Assembly (NCBI GenBank): GCA_963422465.1
Contig: OY730169.1
Location: 2,542,001-2,606,000, forward strand
Direction: 5' to 3'
Origin: Lichina pygmaea
Taxonomy: Eukaryota > Ascomycota > Lichinomycetes > Lichinales > Lichinaceae
Length of the DNA stretch: 64,000 bases
Shown here one piece after another: positions 10,261 to 21,334 of the stretch (position 1 is its first letter; the number at the start of each line of letters is the position of its first letter). The position numbers were made by a program, and so were the translations under genes. The notes below the pieces were generated by a model. That model was not told the DNA's origin and made no database searches. It saw only the letters and a program-made list of their open reading frames with translations.

Positions 10261-11643
10261 TCATGTAGTCAGTTGCGGCAGAGAGGATGGACCGCGACGG
10301 CCTATATTTGCGCCTGCATTGTCATGCACATTGGCGGCCGCCTCGACCATGGGTGTTCGGGGTGGCTCGTACTTCTGCCCTCTGTCCAGGCCGTTTTGGG
10401 CCGACGGAGATATCTTGGGCAGTGGTGGAGCGGTACTGACATCGGGCATCTCTTGTCTCTGGAAAACGCCGTAGCTGTTGGCGTAACCGGGATACGGCCA
10501 CTGCGCTGTCGCGTCGTATCCTTCTCGCGTCTGCTTGTCCGGTTCTTGCCGGCGGAGCTGGCGCTGACGACAATGGCGATATAGTGTCCACAACACCAAT
10601 ATGGCCCCGATCGTTGCCACACCGGAGCCTACGCCGATTCCCACCACCTGTCCTACAGCCAAGGGGTTCGAGCTCAGGTTTGTTGCGGTGGGGAGGGAAG
10701 GTGAGGTCGAAACTGAAGCAAGAGCTGTGGACGTGGTAGATGCGTCGGCCGTCAACGATGAGATCGGCGAAGAGCTGGCGGTGATCTCAGACAAGGTGGC
10801 CGTCGAGGCCGTCCGCGGTTTCGCGGAGAAGATATCAGTCGACAGTTGCACCGTCTGTGGCGGCCCGGGTTTCTGGACGCAAGCCTCAGACATAGCCCGC
10901 ACGACTAGGACCGTAGCATCAGTATCAGCGTTGGTATCGAGCAGAGAACGGTACTGGGCTATAGCGGGATCAAACCAGCACTCACAGTTTGCTTGGATTG
11001 TCTGATATCTGGAGTTGGCTAAACAATCGGCGCAAGGCTTGTAATTCTTCATGAAAGCAGAATCCGTGCTCGAGCAGTAGTCGTAAGGTTTGCCATCGTA
11101 CGTCTCGAGGATCATGTCCACGACTGCTGGCTTAGTGGGCAGGCATATATCATAGCACTCCGTGCTAAATTTGTTGTTACTGCCAAAGCCCAGCACGCAC
11201 CAGGCCAAGGAAAGACGTAGATTGACTGTGGGAGGAGGTCTGGTAAGCTGAAGGACTGTTGACTATTGTGAATCTATCTCCATACAAATAAACCATTGTA
11301 TATCTGATTCTGGCGGATTGACACTTGATGCAGTGGAGTTTTGCTCGCACCGAACACACTCAACGAATTTCCTGCCCTTTGATGTAGACTGGTATTGATC
11401 ATCAAAGCAAAGAACATCACTGGTTTGGGTGCTAGATGCTCGTGAGCTGCTAGCATTCCCACCACTCAGCCGGTCCATGCAGAGAAGAGCACAGTCGGAG
11501 TCAGGCGCGACTTCCAGCGCCAAGGTTGGGCGCAAGAGGAGAAGTGAGCAGACGAGGGCGACGAGGCCACTAGCGAATAAGCTTAAGCGTCCGAAGGCCG
11601 AATGCTTGACGCCGGTAGCCAGCATGGTATTTGGAAATGACAA
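10261..11643 (-). CDS. cysteine-rich single-pass membrane protein
   Basis: Exon 1 is 11286-11643 and exon 2 is 10261-11225, with a 60-bp intron (GTATGG...CCACAG). The product is 440 residues. A signal peptide (around residues 12-40, FGRLSLFASGLVALVCSLLL) is followed by a Cys-containing ectodomain. The splice restores DIQWFIFNLRLSLAWCVLG, a junction conserved in this fungal family as I remember it. A Ser/Thr-rich stalk leads to one membrane helix near residues 310-335 (VGIGVGSGVATIGAILVLW). The cytosolic tail is basic and Pro-rich and contains EPPRTPMVEA. No enzyme motif is seen. The design suits a cell-surface sensor or stalked wall protein, but no function is established. Confidence 0.8.
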
Positions 11644-11970
11644 TCTTCTTTGAGTTCAATGAAGAAGCGTTCAGAAAATATCTCAAGCCACGAGAATACA
11701 GCCTGAGAGAAGAAAGAAGACCCAGTCTGCCCAAGGCGGGCAGCGCGAAAGTGAAACGGCAACGCGGTTGACCCTGCATAGACGTGGCAAGGCCACTGTA
11801 GCGGTGGTGAAAGGGGGAGTTGGCTTAGCTGTGCCTCAGCACTGTACGGCCCAGGAACACCTGCCATGAGCCAAGCACCGGCACAGCCGCCGAAGTGGCT
11901 GTAGTGGCGTGAGAACTGTATCAAAGATGAACTCCGCCCCAGAGTCAGTGGAGGATCAACACCAGGACCA

Positions 11971-12036
11971 GCACCGAGTGGAGTCGAACCACCTGAATAC
12001 ATAACACTCCTGCACAGTGGAGCTACTTTTAAGTAT
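11971..12036 (-). other. tRNA-like relic
   Basis: On the minus strand GTAGCTCCACTGTGCAGGAG resembles a D arm. GGTGGTTCGACTCCACT makes a perfect T stem-loop (one G-U pair), but the space between is too short for an anticodon arm and the acceptor strands do not pair. It is not a working tRNA; it may be a truncated tRNA or tRNA-derived repeat. Confidence 0.35.
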
Positions 12037-12283
12037 GTTGTACGAGTAAGTATTCAGTGTTTGTGGCTCTGACAGTGCTGATGTAGTATACTTCAGACTC
12101 ACGTGCATATGACGAACGACACAATAACCTCAATCGAGTCTAGCGTCGTGAAACCGGTCGTGGCGCTCAACCACACGTCAGATTGTTAGGCGAGAACTGG
12201 GCATCTGCACCAACTTGCACGATGTCATACATGCCTACTGTCCCTTCTGGCCCGTCTGAATTGCCCAGGTCAAGCGGGAAACG

Positions 12284-14956
12284 ATGGCGAATGAAGCCAA
12301 TGTCGACGTCCACGACGACACGCCCCAGGCATGCTCGAAGAGCCGGTCCTTCGGTCCGGATGCATACGATCCGCGCTCCCTACCGGACTTCGACAGAGAG
12401 TTTATCGATGAAGCCGACCTCGACGACTTCGCGGCGGCGCTCGAGGTTCCGGACATCGCCGCCAACGATGACGACGACGACGATGCGTCCTCGGTGTTCA
12501 TCACGGCCCTTAACGACTGGCGGCCGGTCCACCAACGTGCTCTAGACCGCCGCAAGGGGCGACGTTCCCGAAGAAGAGGCGATCGACGCACGGACGAGAC
12601 GCGCGAGGGCTTCGTGTACTCCCTGCTGAAGTGGCCTCTGCTGCTGCTGGTCCTTGCCTGGATCGTGGTACTCAGTGTCGCTTACGTCTTGACGCGCTTC
12701 TACATCTGGTTCTACGAGCAGTACGTTGCTTGGCCCGGGATGAGACAGCGGCTCCGCAAGAGGCTGCAGTCGGCAGAGAACTACGACGACTGGGTCGGCG
12801 CCGCCAAGGCATTGGATGACTACCTCGGCAACGACCAGTGGAGGTGCAAGGATGAGTATGCCTACTACGACTCGGCAACGGTCAGGAAGGTAAAGGCCGA
12901 CCTCAAGCGAAGTCGAGCCCGAGCCGAGGCCGAGGAGAAGGGTAAGGAGCAGCAGCAGCCGACCAAGCGCCCGACCGAGTCGGGAGCGGTCGAGGAGCTT
13001 TGGTCGCTCGTCGAGGCGTGTGTCAAGCCAAACTTTACGGGCATCGAGAACCCACGTCTGTACAGTCAGACGTACTATGGGACGAAGAACCTTGTCCAAG
13101 GCTTCGTCGACGAGTTGGAGGCCTCCTTGGCCTTTCTGCTCCGGACCAAGCAGCTGTCGATGGGGGAGAAGCGCCCGCTGTTCAAGCACGTTCAGACCGC
13201 CTTCGGTCGTACGGCCTTGTGTCTGTCCGGAGGTGCCACCTTTGCGTACTACCACCTTGGCGTGGTCAAGGGTCTTCTGGACGCGAGGCTGTTGCCCGAG
13301 ATCATCTCGGGCACATCTGGTGGCGCTCTCGTCGCCGCGCTGGTGTGCACCCGGACGGACGACGAGCTCCGGAGGCTGCTCGTGCCGGCCCTCGCGGCCC
13401 GGATCACGGCCTGCCATGACGACCTCTCGGTGTGGCTCCGTCGTTTCTATCGTACCGGAGCCCGTTTCGATCCGATCGACTGGGCCCGCCGTGGCAGCTG
13501 GTTCAGTCGAGGAAGCATGACCTTCCGCGAAGCGTACGACCGGACGGGCCGGGTCCTCAACGTGACCTGCGTGCCGTCGGATCCGCACGCGCCGAACATG
13601 CTGCTCAACTACTCCACCTCGCCCGATTGTGTCATCTGGTCGGCCATGCTCGCGTCGGCCGCCGTTCCGGGTGTGCTCAGCCCCGTCGTGCTGATGACGA
13701 AAGGCAAGGACGGCCTCGTGCCGTATTCGTTCGGTCACCGGTGGAAGGACGGCTCCCTGCGGACCGACATCCCGCTCAAGGCCCTGCACGCCCAGTTCGA
13801 CGTGACGTTCAGCATCGTCTCTCAGCTCAACCCCCACATTAAGGCCTTCTTCTTCAACCCGCGCGGCAGCGTCGGAAAGCCCGTTCCGCACCGGCGAGGC
13901 CGCGGATGGCGCGGCGGATTCTTGGGGTCGTCGATCGAGCAATTCCTGCGGCTCGACCTCGTCAAGTGGCTGACCATGCTGCGCCATCTCGAGCTGCTGC
14001 CGCGCTTCTACGGCTTCGACTGGACCATGGTGTTCCTGCAACACCGCTCAGCGGGGACGATCAACATCGCGCCGAGGTCGGTGCTGTCCGACTTCTACTA
14101 CATCCTGTCCGATCCCAACGCGGAACGGCTCGCGCGCATGCTCCGCGTCGGTCAACAGACTGTCTTTCCCGCGCTCAAGTTCCTCTCAAACCGGCTGCGC
14201 ATCGAACGGCTTGTCGAACAAGGCCGACGAGAAACCCGCATCGCCGACGGCGTGCTCTCGCACGAGGACCTGCGGGGGATGCTGACCGGGACCCACGGAC
14301 AAGCTGCCGTGGACGGCGCTCTCTCGACGCCTGTCTCACATCACTCCAAGCCTCTCTTTGCCCGACGATCGTCCTCGACGCTCTCGATGCAGCCGTTGCC
14401 GCAGTACGCGCGTAAATCTGCCTCACCCAGTCTCGACATGACTGCCGCAAGCAACGGACCTTCGCCGACTCGATCACGTGCGCCGTTCGCCAACGGCAGC
14501 AGTAACAGCAGCAGCAAGAGTCCTACCGACACCCGCCCTGGTCATGCAACACGCGAGCCTCCAGTACGAAGCTCGAGTATCATGTCGGAGATATCTCGAC
14601 AGAGTCGCGTCTTCGTCGACGACTCGGACCACGATGACGACGACGACGACGATACGGACGGAAGCGCCATCGACGTCGAGGATAATACCGCCTCTTCGGG
14701 TCAGAATAGCACTGCAGACCGAGGCCGCATGTTTGGTATAGGTTGCAATAGCAGCGACGAGAAGCACGGAGGACAAGACCATGATGAGGCGGAGGAGCAG
14801 GATTATGATGATGATGTTGATGACGAGTCTGAAGAAGAAGACGATCATCACAGCGGCAAGCACTGCGGCAAGCACGGCTACGACGATGCACAGAAGATTC
14901 CCGACACGTACATGAGAAGTGGCAAGACCACAAAGCCCCTTGACAGTTCACTCTAA
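12284..14956 (+). CDS. patatin-type triacylglycerol lipase / lysophospholipid acyltransferase (TGL3/4/5 family)
   Basis: A single 890-codon open frame. After an acidic N-terminus, residues ~113-145 form a hydrophobic hairpin-like segment (LLKWPLLLLVLAWIVVLSVA) that would anchor it to lipid droplet or ER. The conserved TGL N-terminal domain follows (YDDWVGAAKALDDYLGNDQW). The patatin core has the oxyanion loop CLSGGATFAYYHLGVVKGLL near residue 311, the nucleophile elbow GTSGG near 342-346 and the catalytic Asp in WKDGSLRTDIP near 488. The last ~200 residues are low-complexity and acidic (GAC/GAT repeats) and look disordered. Family members release fatty acids from stored triacylglycerol. The start fits the family; no intron is needed. 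I cannot tell TGL3 from TGL4/5. Confidence 0.9.
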   Translation: MANEANVDVHDDTPQACSKSRSFGPDAYDPRSLPDFDREFIDEADLDDFAAALEVPDIAANDDDDDDASSVFITALNDWRPVHQRALDRRKGRRSRRRGDRRTDETREGFVYSLLKWPLLLLVLAWIVVLSVAYVLTRFYIWFYEQYVAWPGMRQRLRKRLQSAENYDDWVGAAKALDDYLGNDQWRCKDEYAYYDSATVRKVKADLKRSRARAEAEEKGKEQQQPTKRPTESGAVEELWSLVEACVKPNFTGIENPRLYSQTYYGTKNLVQGFVDELEASLAFLLRTKQLSMGEKRPLFKHVQTAFGRTALCLSGGATFAYYHLGVVKGLLDARLLPEIISGTSGGALVAALVCTRTDDELRRLLVPALAARITACHDDLSVWLRRFYRTGARFDPIDWARRGSWFSRGSMTFREAYDRTGRVLNVTCVPSDPHAPNMLLNYSTSPDCVIWSAMLASAAVPGVLSPVVLMTKGKDGLVPYSFGHRWKDGSLRTDIPLKALHAQFDVTFSIVSQLNPHIKAFFFNPRGSVGKPVPHRRGRGWRGGFLGSSIEQFLRLDLVKWLTMLRHLELLPRFYGFDWTMVFLQHRSAGTINIAPRSVLSDFYYILSDPNAERLARMLRVGQQTVFPALKFLSNRLRIERLVEQGRRETRIADGVLSHEDLRGMLTGTHGQAAVDGALSTPVSHHSKPLFARRSSSTLSMQPLPQYARKSASPSLDMTAASNGPSPTRSRAPFANGSSNSSSKSPTDTRPGHATREPPVRSSSIMSEISRQSRVFVDDSDHDDDDDDDTDGSAIDVEDNTASSGQNSTADRGRMFGIGCNSSDEKHGGQDHDEAEEQDYDDDVDDESEEEDDHHSGKHCGKHGYDDAQKIPDTYMRSGKTTKPLDSSL

Positions 14957-15507
14957 ACAGCATTGATAGAATCGAGCATGGAATCCGGCACGACAAACTG
15001 TGCTATATAACATAGCAAGACGCATCATATAGTCTTTCTTCTACGGCAGCAGCTGGATAATCGATCTGGAAAGAGAATGTTCTTGATTCCTCGTTGTACC
15101 TCCTGAGAGCTTCGTGGAATCATCTGTGCTCTGCTCTGCTCTGCAGGATACTGTACATTCATACCCTGTTCCTACGCAGTAGGTGTGATATCTGTGCCTC
15201 GTAGGTTTACAGCAAGTTGAGAAATCTGTAGTTCAAAGCCAAAGTGAATTCACTGTTCAATAGAACTACTATTGAAGAGTGTGGTGGATGGATTCGGTCA
15301 GATCAAAAGGGGAAGTATTCAAAACAGACCTTAAACAGTAGGATATAATATCGGTAGAAGATGAAACATCTGTAGTCTCCGGTCACGCCCTCCCTCTCAC
15401 CTTTCCTCTTCCTCCCTTCGAACGCCAGGCTTCATCATCGTCATCACGTCAAATCAAGTTGTTCGTCTCCTGTCTTCTTCTTTACTCGCGAGACCCCGGG
15501 GCCTGGA
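14957..15507. other. 3' flank of the lipase gene
   Basis: AT-richer sequence with no supported gene; probably 3' UTR and spacer. Confidence 0.5.
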
Positions 15508-15652
15508 TGCTGGAGCTACAAGGCAATGGCCTGCTCTGAGTGGGGAGAAGATGATGATGATTGACGCTCTCTCGGACCCGAGGGCTATATGGCTAGCTGA
15601 CTAACACTACCGACTAAGCCAGGCTCAGCCCTGGCCCTGCGGCCGCAACACT
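15508..15652 (-). repeat. dispersed tRNA-like repeat, copy B (possible SINE)
   Basis: Best-preserved A-box-like block of the three copies: on the minus strand TGGCTTAGTCGGTAG matches the RNA polymerase III A-box pattern. GGGTCCGAGAG follows about 45 nt later. It shares long exact blocks with copy A (TGCTGGAGCTACAAGGCAAT and CCGAGGGCTATATGG). Confidence 0.6.
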
Positions 15653-17093
15653 GGTTGTTTCTGCAAAGCAGCTTGCGGGTAGGCGTGGTGGACAGGGTGT
15701 GACCTGCGATAGGTGGGGGTGCAACAAGACTACAAGAGACGCGACGGCCGGCGGCGCGAGTCTCGGCGAAGACATCGTGGACCTCGACTTCCCTGCAGCT
15801 TGTTGCGTCGAGCCCCGATAGCAAGCGGTGGCACAAGCGGTGAAGCATCTGCATTTAGTACCCTGAATGTTGACTTGAATCAGCGCTTGGAGATAGGCAG
15901 TAGACAGCTTGGATAGTTGGATCAATAGGGGACTATCCTAGGCTACGGGGATACGTATGTACATCGGTAGATTTGCTCTAGTGGACTGGTCTAAGTCACC
16001 CTACTACAACCGCCTGATCATCTAACAAGGGAGCTCGTCGGCCACCCAGTCACTCCCGCCTTGGAACGCCACATCCAATAATCAATGGCCGCATCTGTGC
16101 GTACGTACGTATGTACAGTACGTATATACGTACGTACATAGGTATACGTGCAGTATCCGGAGGCACATCCGAAGGCGTGGTTAGCCCTACAGCTGCCGCA
16201 GTTGTTTACGAGTACTACGTACGTAGTACGTAACGTACATACGTAGGCTTGAAAAACGAGTAAGTACTATTCGCCGGCCGGCCGGATTTTGGTACGTACT
16301 CATAAGACTGCATAAGGCCTAGCGCCACACAAAATGAGCTTGGTCATCAGCCACTAGCTACTTTAAGGTGAACAGCTCCCGAATATTTTATTCTTAGCGC
16401 GGTTACCCAATCCGGGCGACTCGGGAACACTCAGCTGAGCCTAGACACTAGGCAGCTGCGCCTACATATGTACAGCCTGTAGGCTGCAGCTTATGGCTGT
16501 CGCTGTGCCTACAGTAGCAGCGCTCTCATCTGGAGACACTAATCACATTACTGCTACAGGCTACAGCCTACTGACTCAGGACTGAGGGGTCCTTGATTAC
16601 AGTAGATGATCACTAATTACTCACTAGCACAGTAGCACTGAAGCAGGGCAGGCACTCCCGCCTGCAGATCAGACGACTTCTACAGAGCAATTCTATCACC
16701 AAGTCCCGGGAGCCCAAGGCGGCCCCCCAGCGTTCTGCCTGTTCCTAGGCTATCTATACCTAATTACCAGCGCTGATTCGACTTGTCGTTCAACAGAACA
16801 CGCACGTAACGTAGAGACGCTTGTACACACTTTCGCACTCCTCCAGGGAGCATGGGGAGCTATGAAGTACGTAACGTACTTAAACAGTCTTCAGCTGGCT
16901 TACGTAGTCAGTAAACACGCATCACCGTCGGTATAGAGCACCTCCAGCAACATGGGATGTCTGGAATGGCTGCAGTACTCGTACATCCAAAGCCTCGACG
17001 TCGTAAATGCATGACCATGCACGAGAAAAGAGACCCAGGGTTTACAAGACGCCGAGCGTAATAATCTCCACCCAGGCCTTCATGATCAAACCG
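15653..17093. other. gene-free stretch with dense GTAC palindromes
   Basis: No supported gene. 16095-16150 and 16205-16260 are almost entirely built of GTAC/TACGTA steps. 16440-16600 contains repeated AGGCTACAG/CTGTAGGC words in both orientations. It separates the ends of the convergent lipase and PRI2 genes. Confidence 0.6.
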
Positions 17094-18736
17094 TTACTCC
17101 ACCATGCGATCCCCTGCACCTACGTCGTCATTGTCGCCGCCGCCCCCGGTGAGGTGCGAGAGCAGGTAGCTCCGCTTGAAGTAGGTGTTCGGATGGACGA
17201 TGGTGTCGAGGTCGGCGGCGGACCAGGTACCTTCGTCCTTGACCTTCTTGATCTGGGTCGCGTGGGAGGCGTCGAAGACGCGGTTGCAGGCGATGTGGTA
17301 GCGCTTCGCAGCGACGTCGTCGCGGGCGGTGCGGAGCAGTTCGCGGTCGGTGACGCCGCTGACCTGCAGCAGCGAGAGGAGATTGTCGACGGAGAAGTGG
17401 CGGTACGGACAGCCGTGGGCCTCGCCGGCGCCGGGCGGGTTCTCGGTCAGGATCTTCTGGCACGAGTAGGGCGAGTAGCCGCGGCCGCGGCGGTTCATGT
17501 CGCCGCCGACGTCGCCGTACGCGTGCCGCACGTAGTACCGGTACTCCTTGTTGAAGGTCTCGTCCGTGATCTTCGAGAAGCCCGTGCGCCAGAAGACGAG
17601 GCACTCCTCAAGGCTCAGCCCGATGCCCTTCAGGAACAGCGTGTACTGCAGTCGTCCGCGGTGCTTGAGGTGCGCGTTGCGACGCAGCGTCATGTGTAGG
17701 TTACGCATGCAGAGCGGGAAGTGGCTACTGAGCTTGTCGATCGACGGCGCCGTCATCGCCGCGCCGTCTTCGAGCGGAGAGGCCGCGTCGGCCATGAACG
17801 ACGGCGGCGTCGAGAAGTTCTTGGACAGGTGGTTCAAGATTGGCGTCAGCCGGTCATCCTCGTCGAGCCGCGGAAGGGCCCGAGACGTAAGCTGTCGGGC
17901 TGTGGTCAGCCCCGGATTCCTCGCGCCCGGGGAAGGGGGTCGCAATCTACCTCCAGCCCTCGTTCTAGCCTGGCCGTGAACTCGGCGACGACCATGCTCG
18001 TCTGCTCTCGAATCGGAACGTACGCCTGTCCCTGTCTGAGGAACACTCTCCGGCTCTCGACCAGCTCAGGCACGCGCTCCCAGTCGAGCTTGAACCAAGA
18101 CTCATCTTCGACGCGACGGATTCCGGGGGTGCTGTTGACCAGCTCGGTCGCGAGTTGGCGCTTCTCGTCCTCACCGACCACATCCCAGTCGAGGTTCAGG
18201 CTACGAACAAACTCCTGCCTCTGCCGTGCATCCTCGTCCTGGAAGCGCAGCCGGAACAGCGCCGTCTCGGACCGCGCAAAGCGCCGACGTAGGTCCTCCG
18301 TGCCGGAGAACGCGAGCCGCAGGATGAAGTGCGAGTAGTGGTCCTTCTGGCGCTGCGCATGGAGCCGCGACGAGCCGGATGTGTTCGATTCGAGATGGAG
18401 GTATTTGCCGAGAAGATCTCTCATGTGCGACGCCGTCTCCGCGGGCGTCTTGTTTCGGTAGGAGCATGCTTCGATTTCGGCCAGGACTGACGAGCGGTCA
18501 ATCAGCCGTTGCGACCCAACTCAGCCTCCTCCAAGGTAGAACATACCCCGGAGACGATCAATGGCCCACTGCTCAAACTCTTCGAGCGTGACCTCGGCCG
18601 TTGGGGGGATTTCGTAGAAGTTCAGTCTATGCGGATAATCGACCGGTTTGACCGTTGCGGTTGCGAACTGCTTTCTCTTTGGGTCGATTGTCGCTCGTCG
18701 CTTCGGATCGATGCGCCCAAAGTCGGAGTGAAGCAT
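17094..18736 (-). CDS. PRI2: DNA primase large subunit
   Basis: Exons 18547-18736, 17951-18486 and 17094-17891, with introns of 60 and 59 bp, give 507 residues. The start at MLHSDFGRIDPKRR matches the family. PRI2 partners the catalytic primase subunit and DNA polymerase alpha to make RNA primers at origins and lagging strands. The C-terminal [4Fe-4S] domain is complete: cysteines at about 303 (LCMRN), 386 (YSCQK), 403 (HGCPY) and 444 (IACNR), with spacing very close to yeast Pri2. N-terminal helical blocks (YPHRLNFYEIPPTAEVTLEE, WAIDRLR, then RNKTPAE) are also present. All frames are intact. Confidence 0.95.
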
Positions 18737-19741
18737 GCTGCTGAGGACTACCTTGAAGTGGCTGTTGATGGGCTGGCTGATGACAGTGTCTCCCGATGGT
18801 GAGGTCGAGGGAGACGCGCAAGAACGCGCTGCGGGGACGCGCAAATAGTAGGCTGCCGTACCGTACCGCAGATTATGTCATCCGTTGGCATGGGATTAGT
18901 CAGTGAGCGCTTGTCATGTGATCTTACCATCAATCGTCTGTCCTTCGCTGAGAAGGCATGACTTGACGTGCGTGAGTAGATCATAATGCAGTTCTGTCGC
19001 TAAAACAGACGACTGGCCAGACAAGATCTGTTGCTGCATGCTTGAAGCTGATGCAGTGGTTATACTTAGGGATGGACCACCCCAGTATGGGTTAGGCAGG
19101 GCCTGAAAACCAACGCTCTCTACGGAGTACTTGCAAAGAGAGTGATCCATGCGTGATCCTATCAATTTTTCTCACATCTCTGATTCTTATTTGCAAGTGC
19201 TATCACGAGAGTACAACCCAGCACTTTCTGCTTCACCCGCCTCTGGATGCCTGGCTTCTCCATTGCATGAGCCTTGTTTCCACTTCCACTGCAGCCGACG
19301 CCTTCTTTGAGGCTCTCGCTGTTGCTCTCAGCGATGTCTCACCTCTGCTCGGCCTCGGATATGTAGGAAGAAGAAGACGGAGACGAACCACTGTAAGCTG
19401 ATAGACTCTAAAGTCAATCTTCGCCGACGACGGTATCATCGTTGCGTTGACTTCGGTATGAGCTGCTCGCCAAAAACTGCATGAAATCAAGTGCTTTGAG
19501 GCGTTGAAAGCGCCAACAGCGAGAAGCTGGGCATGTAATAACGAAGCATAGGGATGGCCTACTCAGCAGCCTCCACAAAAGAGCAATGTCCGACGGTCCA
19601 AAACGCCGACGCTAATCCAGACTGCTCGGGACAAGAACAAGACAGATGATGTCGGAGAGAATAACGTCGATTGGCGGAAGGCGCGTTGAAGAGGGGATAT
19701 CAATAGAAAAGGAAAATAAAACGTCAAGGTTCTATTCATTG
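18737..19741. other. intergenic, nothing recognised
   Basis: Upstream region of PRI2 (right side) and downstream region of the acyltransferase gene. Short frames only; no domain, RNA or repeat seen. Confidence 0.5.
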
Positions 19742-21334
19742 TCATAGACGTCGGGCGGCGCCGTCGGCTCTTGTCGAATCTGGAACGAGACCATCCAAGA
19801 CTTTGCCGTCGAGCAAAGGAATCTCGTCCACGCTCGAGGAGCGCTGGTGACCCGCCACAACGCCGCCGGCATCAGTGCTGGGCTCGCTTGTGCCGGCGGC
19901 CGAGGGCACTTCCGCCATCTTGTCGGGTACCAGGCGTGCCTCCGTCTCCGGGCTGGTCGGGGTCTGGACCTCGGGCGAGTTCTGCCATTTGGCGACGTCG
20001 CTCCTCAACTGCTCTAGCTCGTTCTGGAAGCGCTTGCCGAAGACGTCGATGTAGTACGTCGCGCCGTTGTAGACGCTCCACGCAAAGACGACAAGGAGAA
20101 AGGTGGCGCTGAGCCATCGATAACGGAACCAGATCGGACACGGGAGCATGGTGACCAAGGCGTACGAGTACTGGATCAGCATGAAGGCCGACTCCTGCAG
20201 GGTCTGCGGCAACGCCAGTACGGCCCGGCCGAGGATCGACTTGGAGTAGGACTTGCGCAGCCAGGTGAAGCTTGTCGGGCGTCCGGCGGCAATCTTCTCC
20301 CGCCGTCTCACCGTGATCAGCGCGTGATAGGTCAGCTGCCAGATGGCGTAGGGGACCGTGGCCCACAGCGCCATCCAGCGCAGACTGTAGACGTCGTCGC
20401 CACCGCCGAGACTCTCTCGGATCGCGTACACGGCCGGGAACTTGAGCCGCTGCACGTCCGGGTCGACCAGATGGACGATACAGTGCAAGGTGACGGGCGG
20501 CATGATGTGGATGAAGAGACTGGTGATCTTATCCAGGCTATGCAGCACCAGCGAGTTCCTCCACATGGCGATGGCGATGGCGTTGTTCCCGTAGGCCAGA
20601 CAGTATGTGCTCATGAAGAGCCGCTTCGACCGCGGAAAGAACCACAAGCTGAGCACGGCCATCAGGTTGACAAAGTAACACAGGTCCGCGAGGAAGTAGT
20701 GGTAGCCGCGTCGATGGTAGGTGTAGGCCCGAATGGGCATGAAGTAGAACAGCTGCAGCGTGTACCAGATAGGCATGCCTTGCGGAAAGGCGCCGATGAG
20801 ATAGCCGCTGACGAGGATGTTGAGGATGCCGGCCATGAAGGCGATCTTCTCGCGCATCGTCACCGCTTTGGTGTCGTTCCAACGCCGACCCAGCCTATCG
20901 ACGCTCTCGCGCATCTTTCGCCGGTACTTGTCTAACTGCTCGTCCGGCGGCGGAACACGGCGCCGCCATTCTTCGACGACGCGCTCCTTGGCATTGATGC
21001 TGCTGCTCTTGATCTTCTCCTGCTGCCGACGCACCTTCTCTGTCTGGGCCGAGAGCTTCTGCTGCAGCCGTTCCAAGCGCTGGGGCAGGGCCAAGTTGTC
21101 CAGCAGATCGAAGACCGTGAGCCGGTCCAAGGGCGAGAACACCTCCCAGTCCTCCTGGTAGGAGCTACTGCTCGGCGGAAAGAATCCAGACCTATTGGAC
21201 CGCAACGGCGTGAGCGAGGGGCTCGCAGCCGAAGGGTGAAAGATGTTCGGCGTGTTGAGACCAGAGCCGGACGAGGGACTGCTCGGCCCGGAGTCGTCAG
21301 ACGTCGATTTGGCCATGGGAGTGGGGTCCGGCAT
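19742..21334 (-). CDS. GPC1: glycerophosphocholine acyltransferase (GPC1-like)
   Basis: One exon, 530 residues from the Met of MPDPTPMAKS (the frame is open further upstream, but the family begins near here). The Ser/Pro-rich head leads to a coiled region (~75-125), then about eight membrane helices from ~145 to ~455. The conserved core includes MREKIAFMAGILNILVSGYL, PIRAYTYHRRGYHYFLADLC and SLFIHIMPPVTLH. In yeast Gpc1 transfers an acyl group to glycerophosphocholine, returning it to lyso-PC and phosphatidylcholine in the ER. The C-terminal ~70 residues are polar and variable. It is divergent from SMC1, with 713 bp between the start codons. Confidence 0.9.
   Translation of the reverse strand: MPDPTPMAKSTSDDSGPSSPSSGSGLNTPNIFHPSAASPSLTPLRSNRSGFFPPSSSSYQEDWEVFSPLDRLTVFDLLDNLALPQRLERLQQKLSAQTEKVRRQQEKIKSSSINAKERVVEEWRRRVPPPDEQLDKYRRKMRESVDRLGRRWNDTKAVTMREKIAFMAGILNILVSGYLIGAFPQGMPIWYTLQLFYFMPIRAYTYHRRGYHYFLADLCYFVNLMAVLSLWFFPRSKRLFMSTYCLAYGNNAIAIAMWRNSLVLHSLDKITSLFIHIMPPVTLHCIVHLVDPDVQRLKFPAVYAIRESLGGGDDVYSLRWMALWATVPYAIWQLTYHALITVRRREKIAAGRPTSFTWLRKSYSKSILGRAVLALPQTLQESAFMLIQYSYALVTMLPCPIWFRYRWLSATFLLVVFAWSVYNGATYYIDVFGKRFQNELEQLRSDVAKWQNSPEVQTPTSPETEARLVPDKMAEVPSAAGTSEPSTDAGGVVAGHQRSSSVDEIPLLDGKVLDGLVPDSTRADGAARRL

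Noticed and set aside
11971-12036. working tRNA gene
   Set aside because: A good T arm, but no room for an anticodon arm and no pairing acceptor strands; kept only as a tRNA-like relic.
12542-14044. 500-codon antisense frame in the lipase gene
   Set aside because: Mirror frame of a GC-rich exon; the sense frame has complete patatin motifs.
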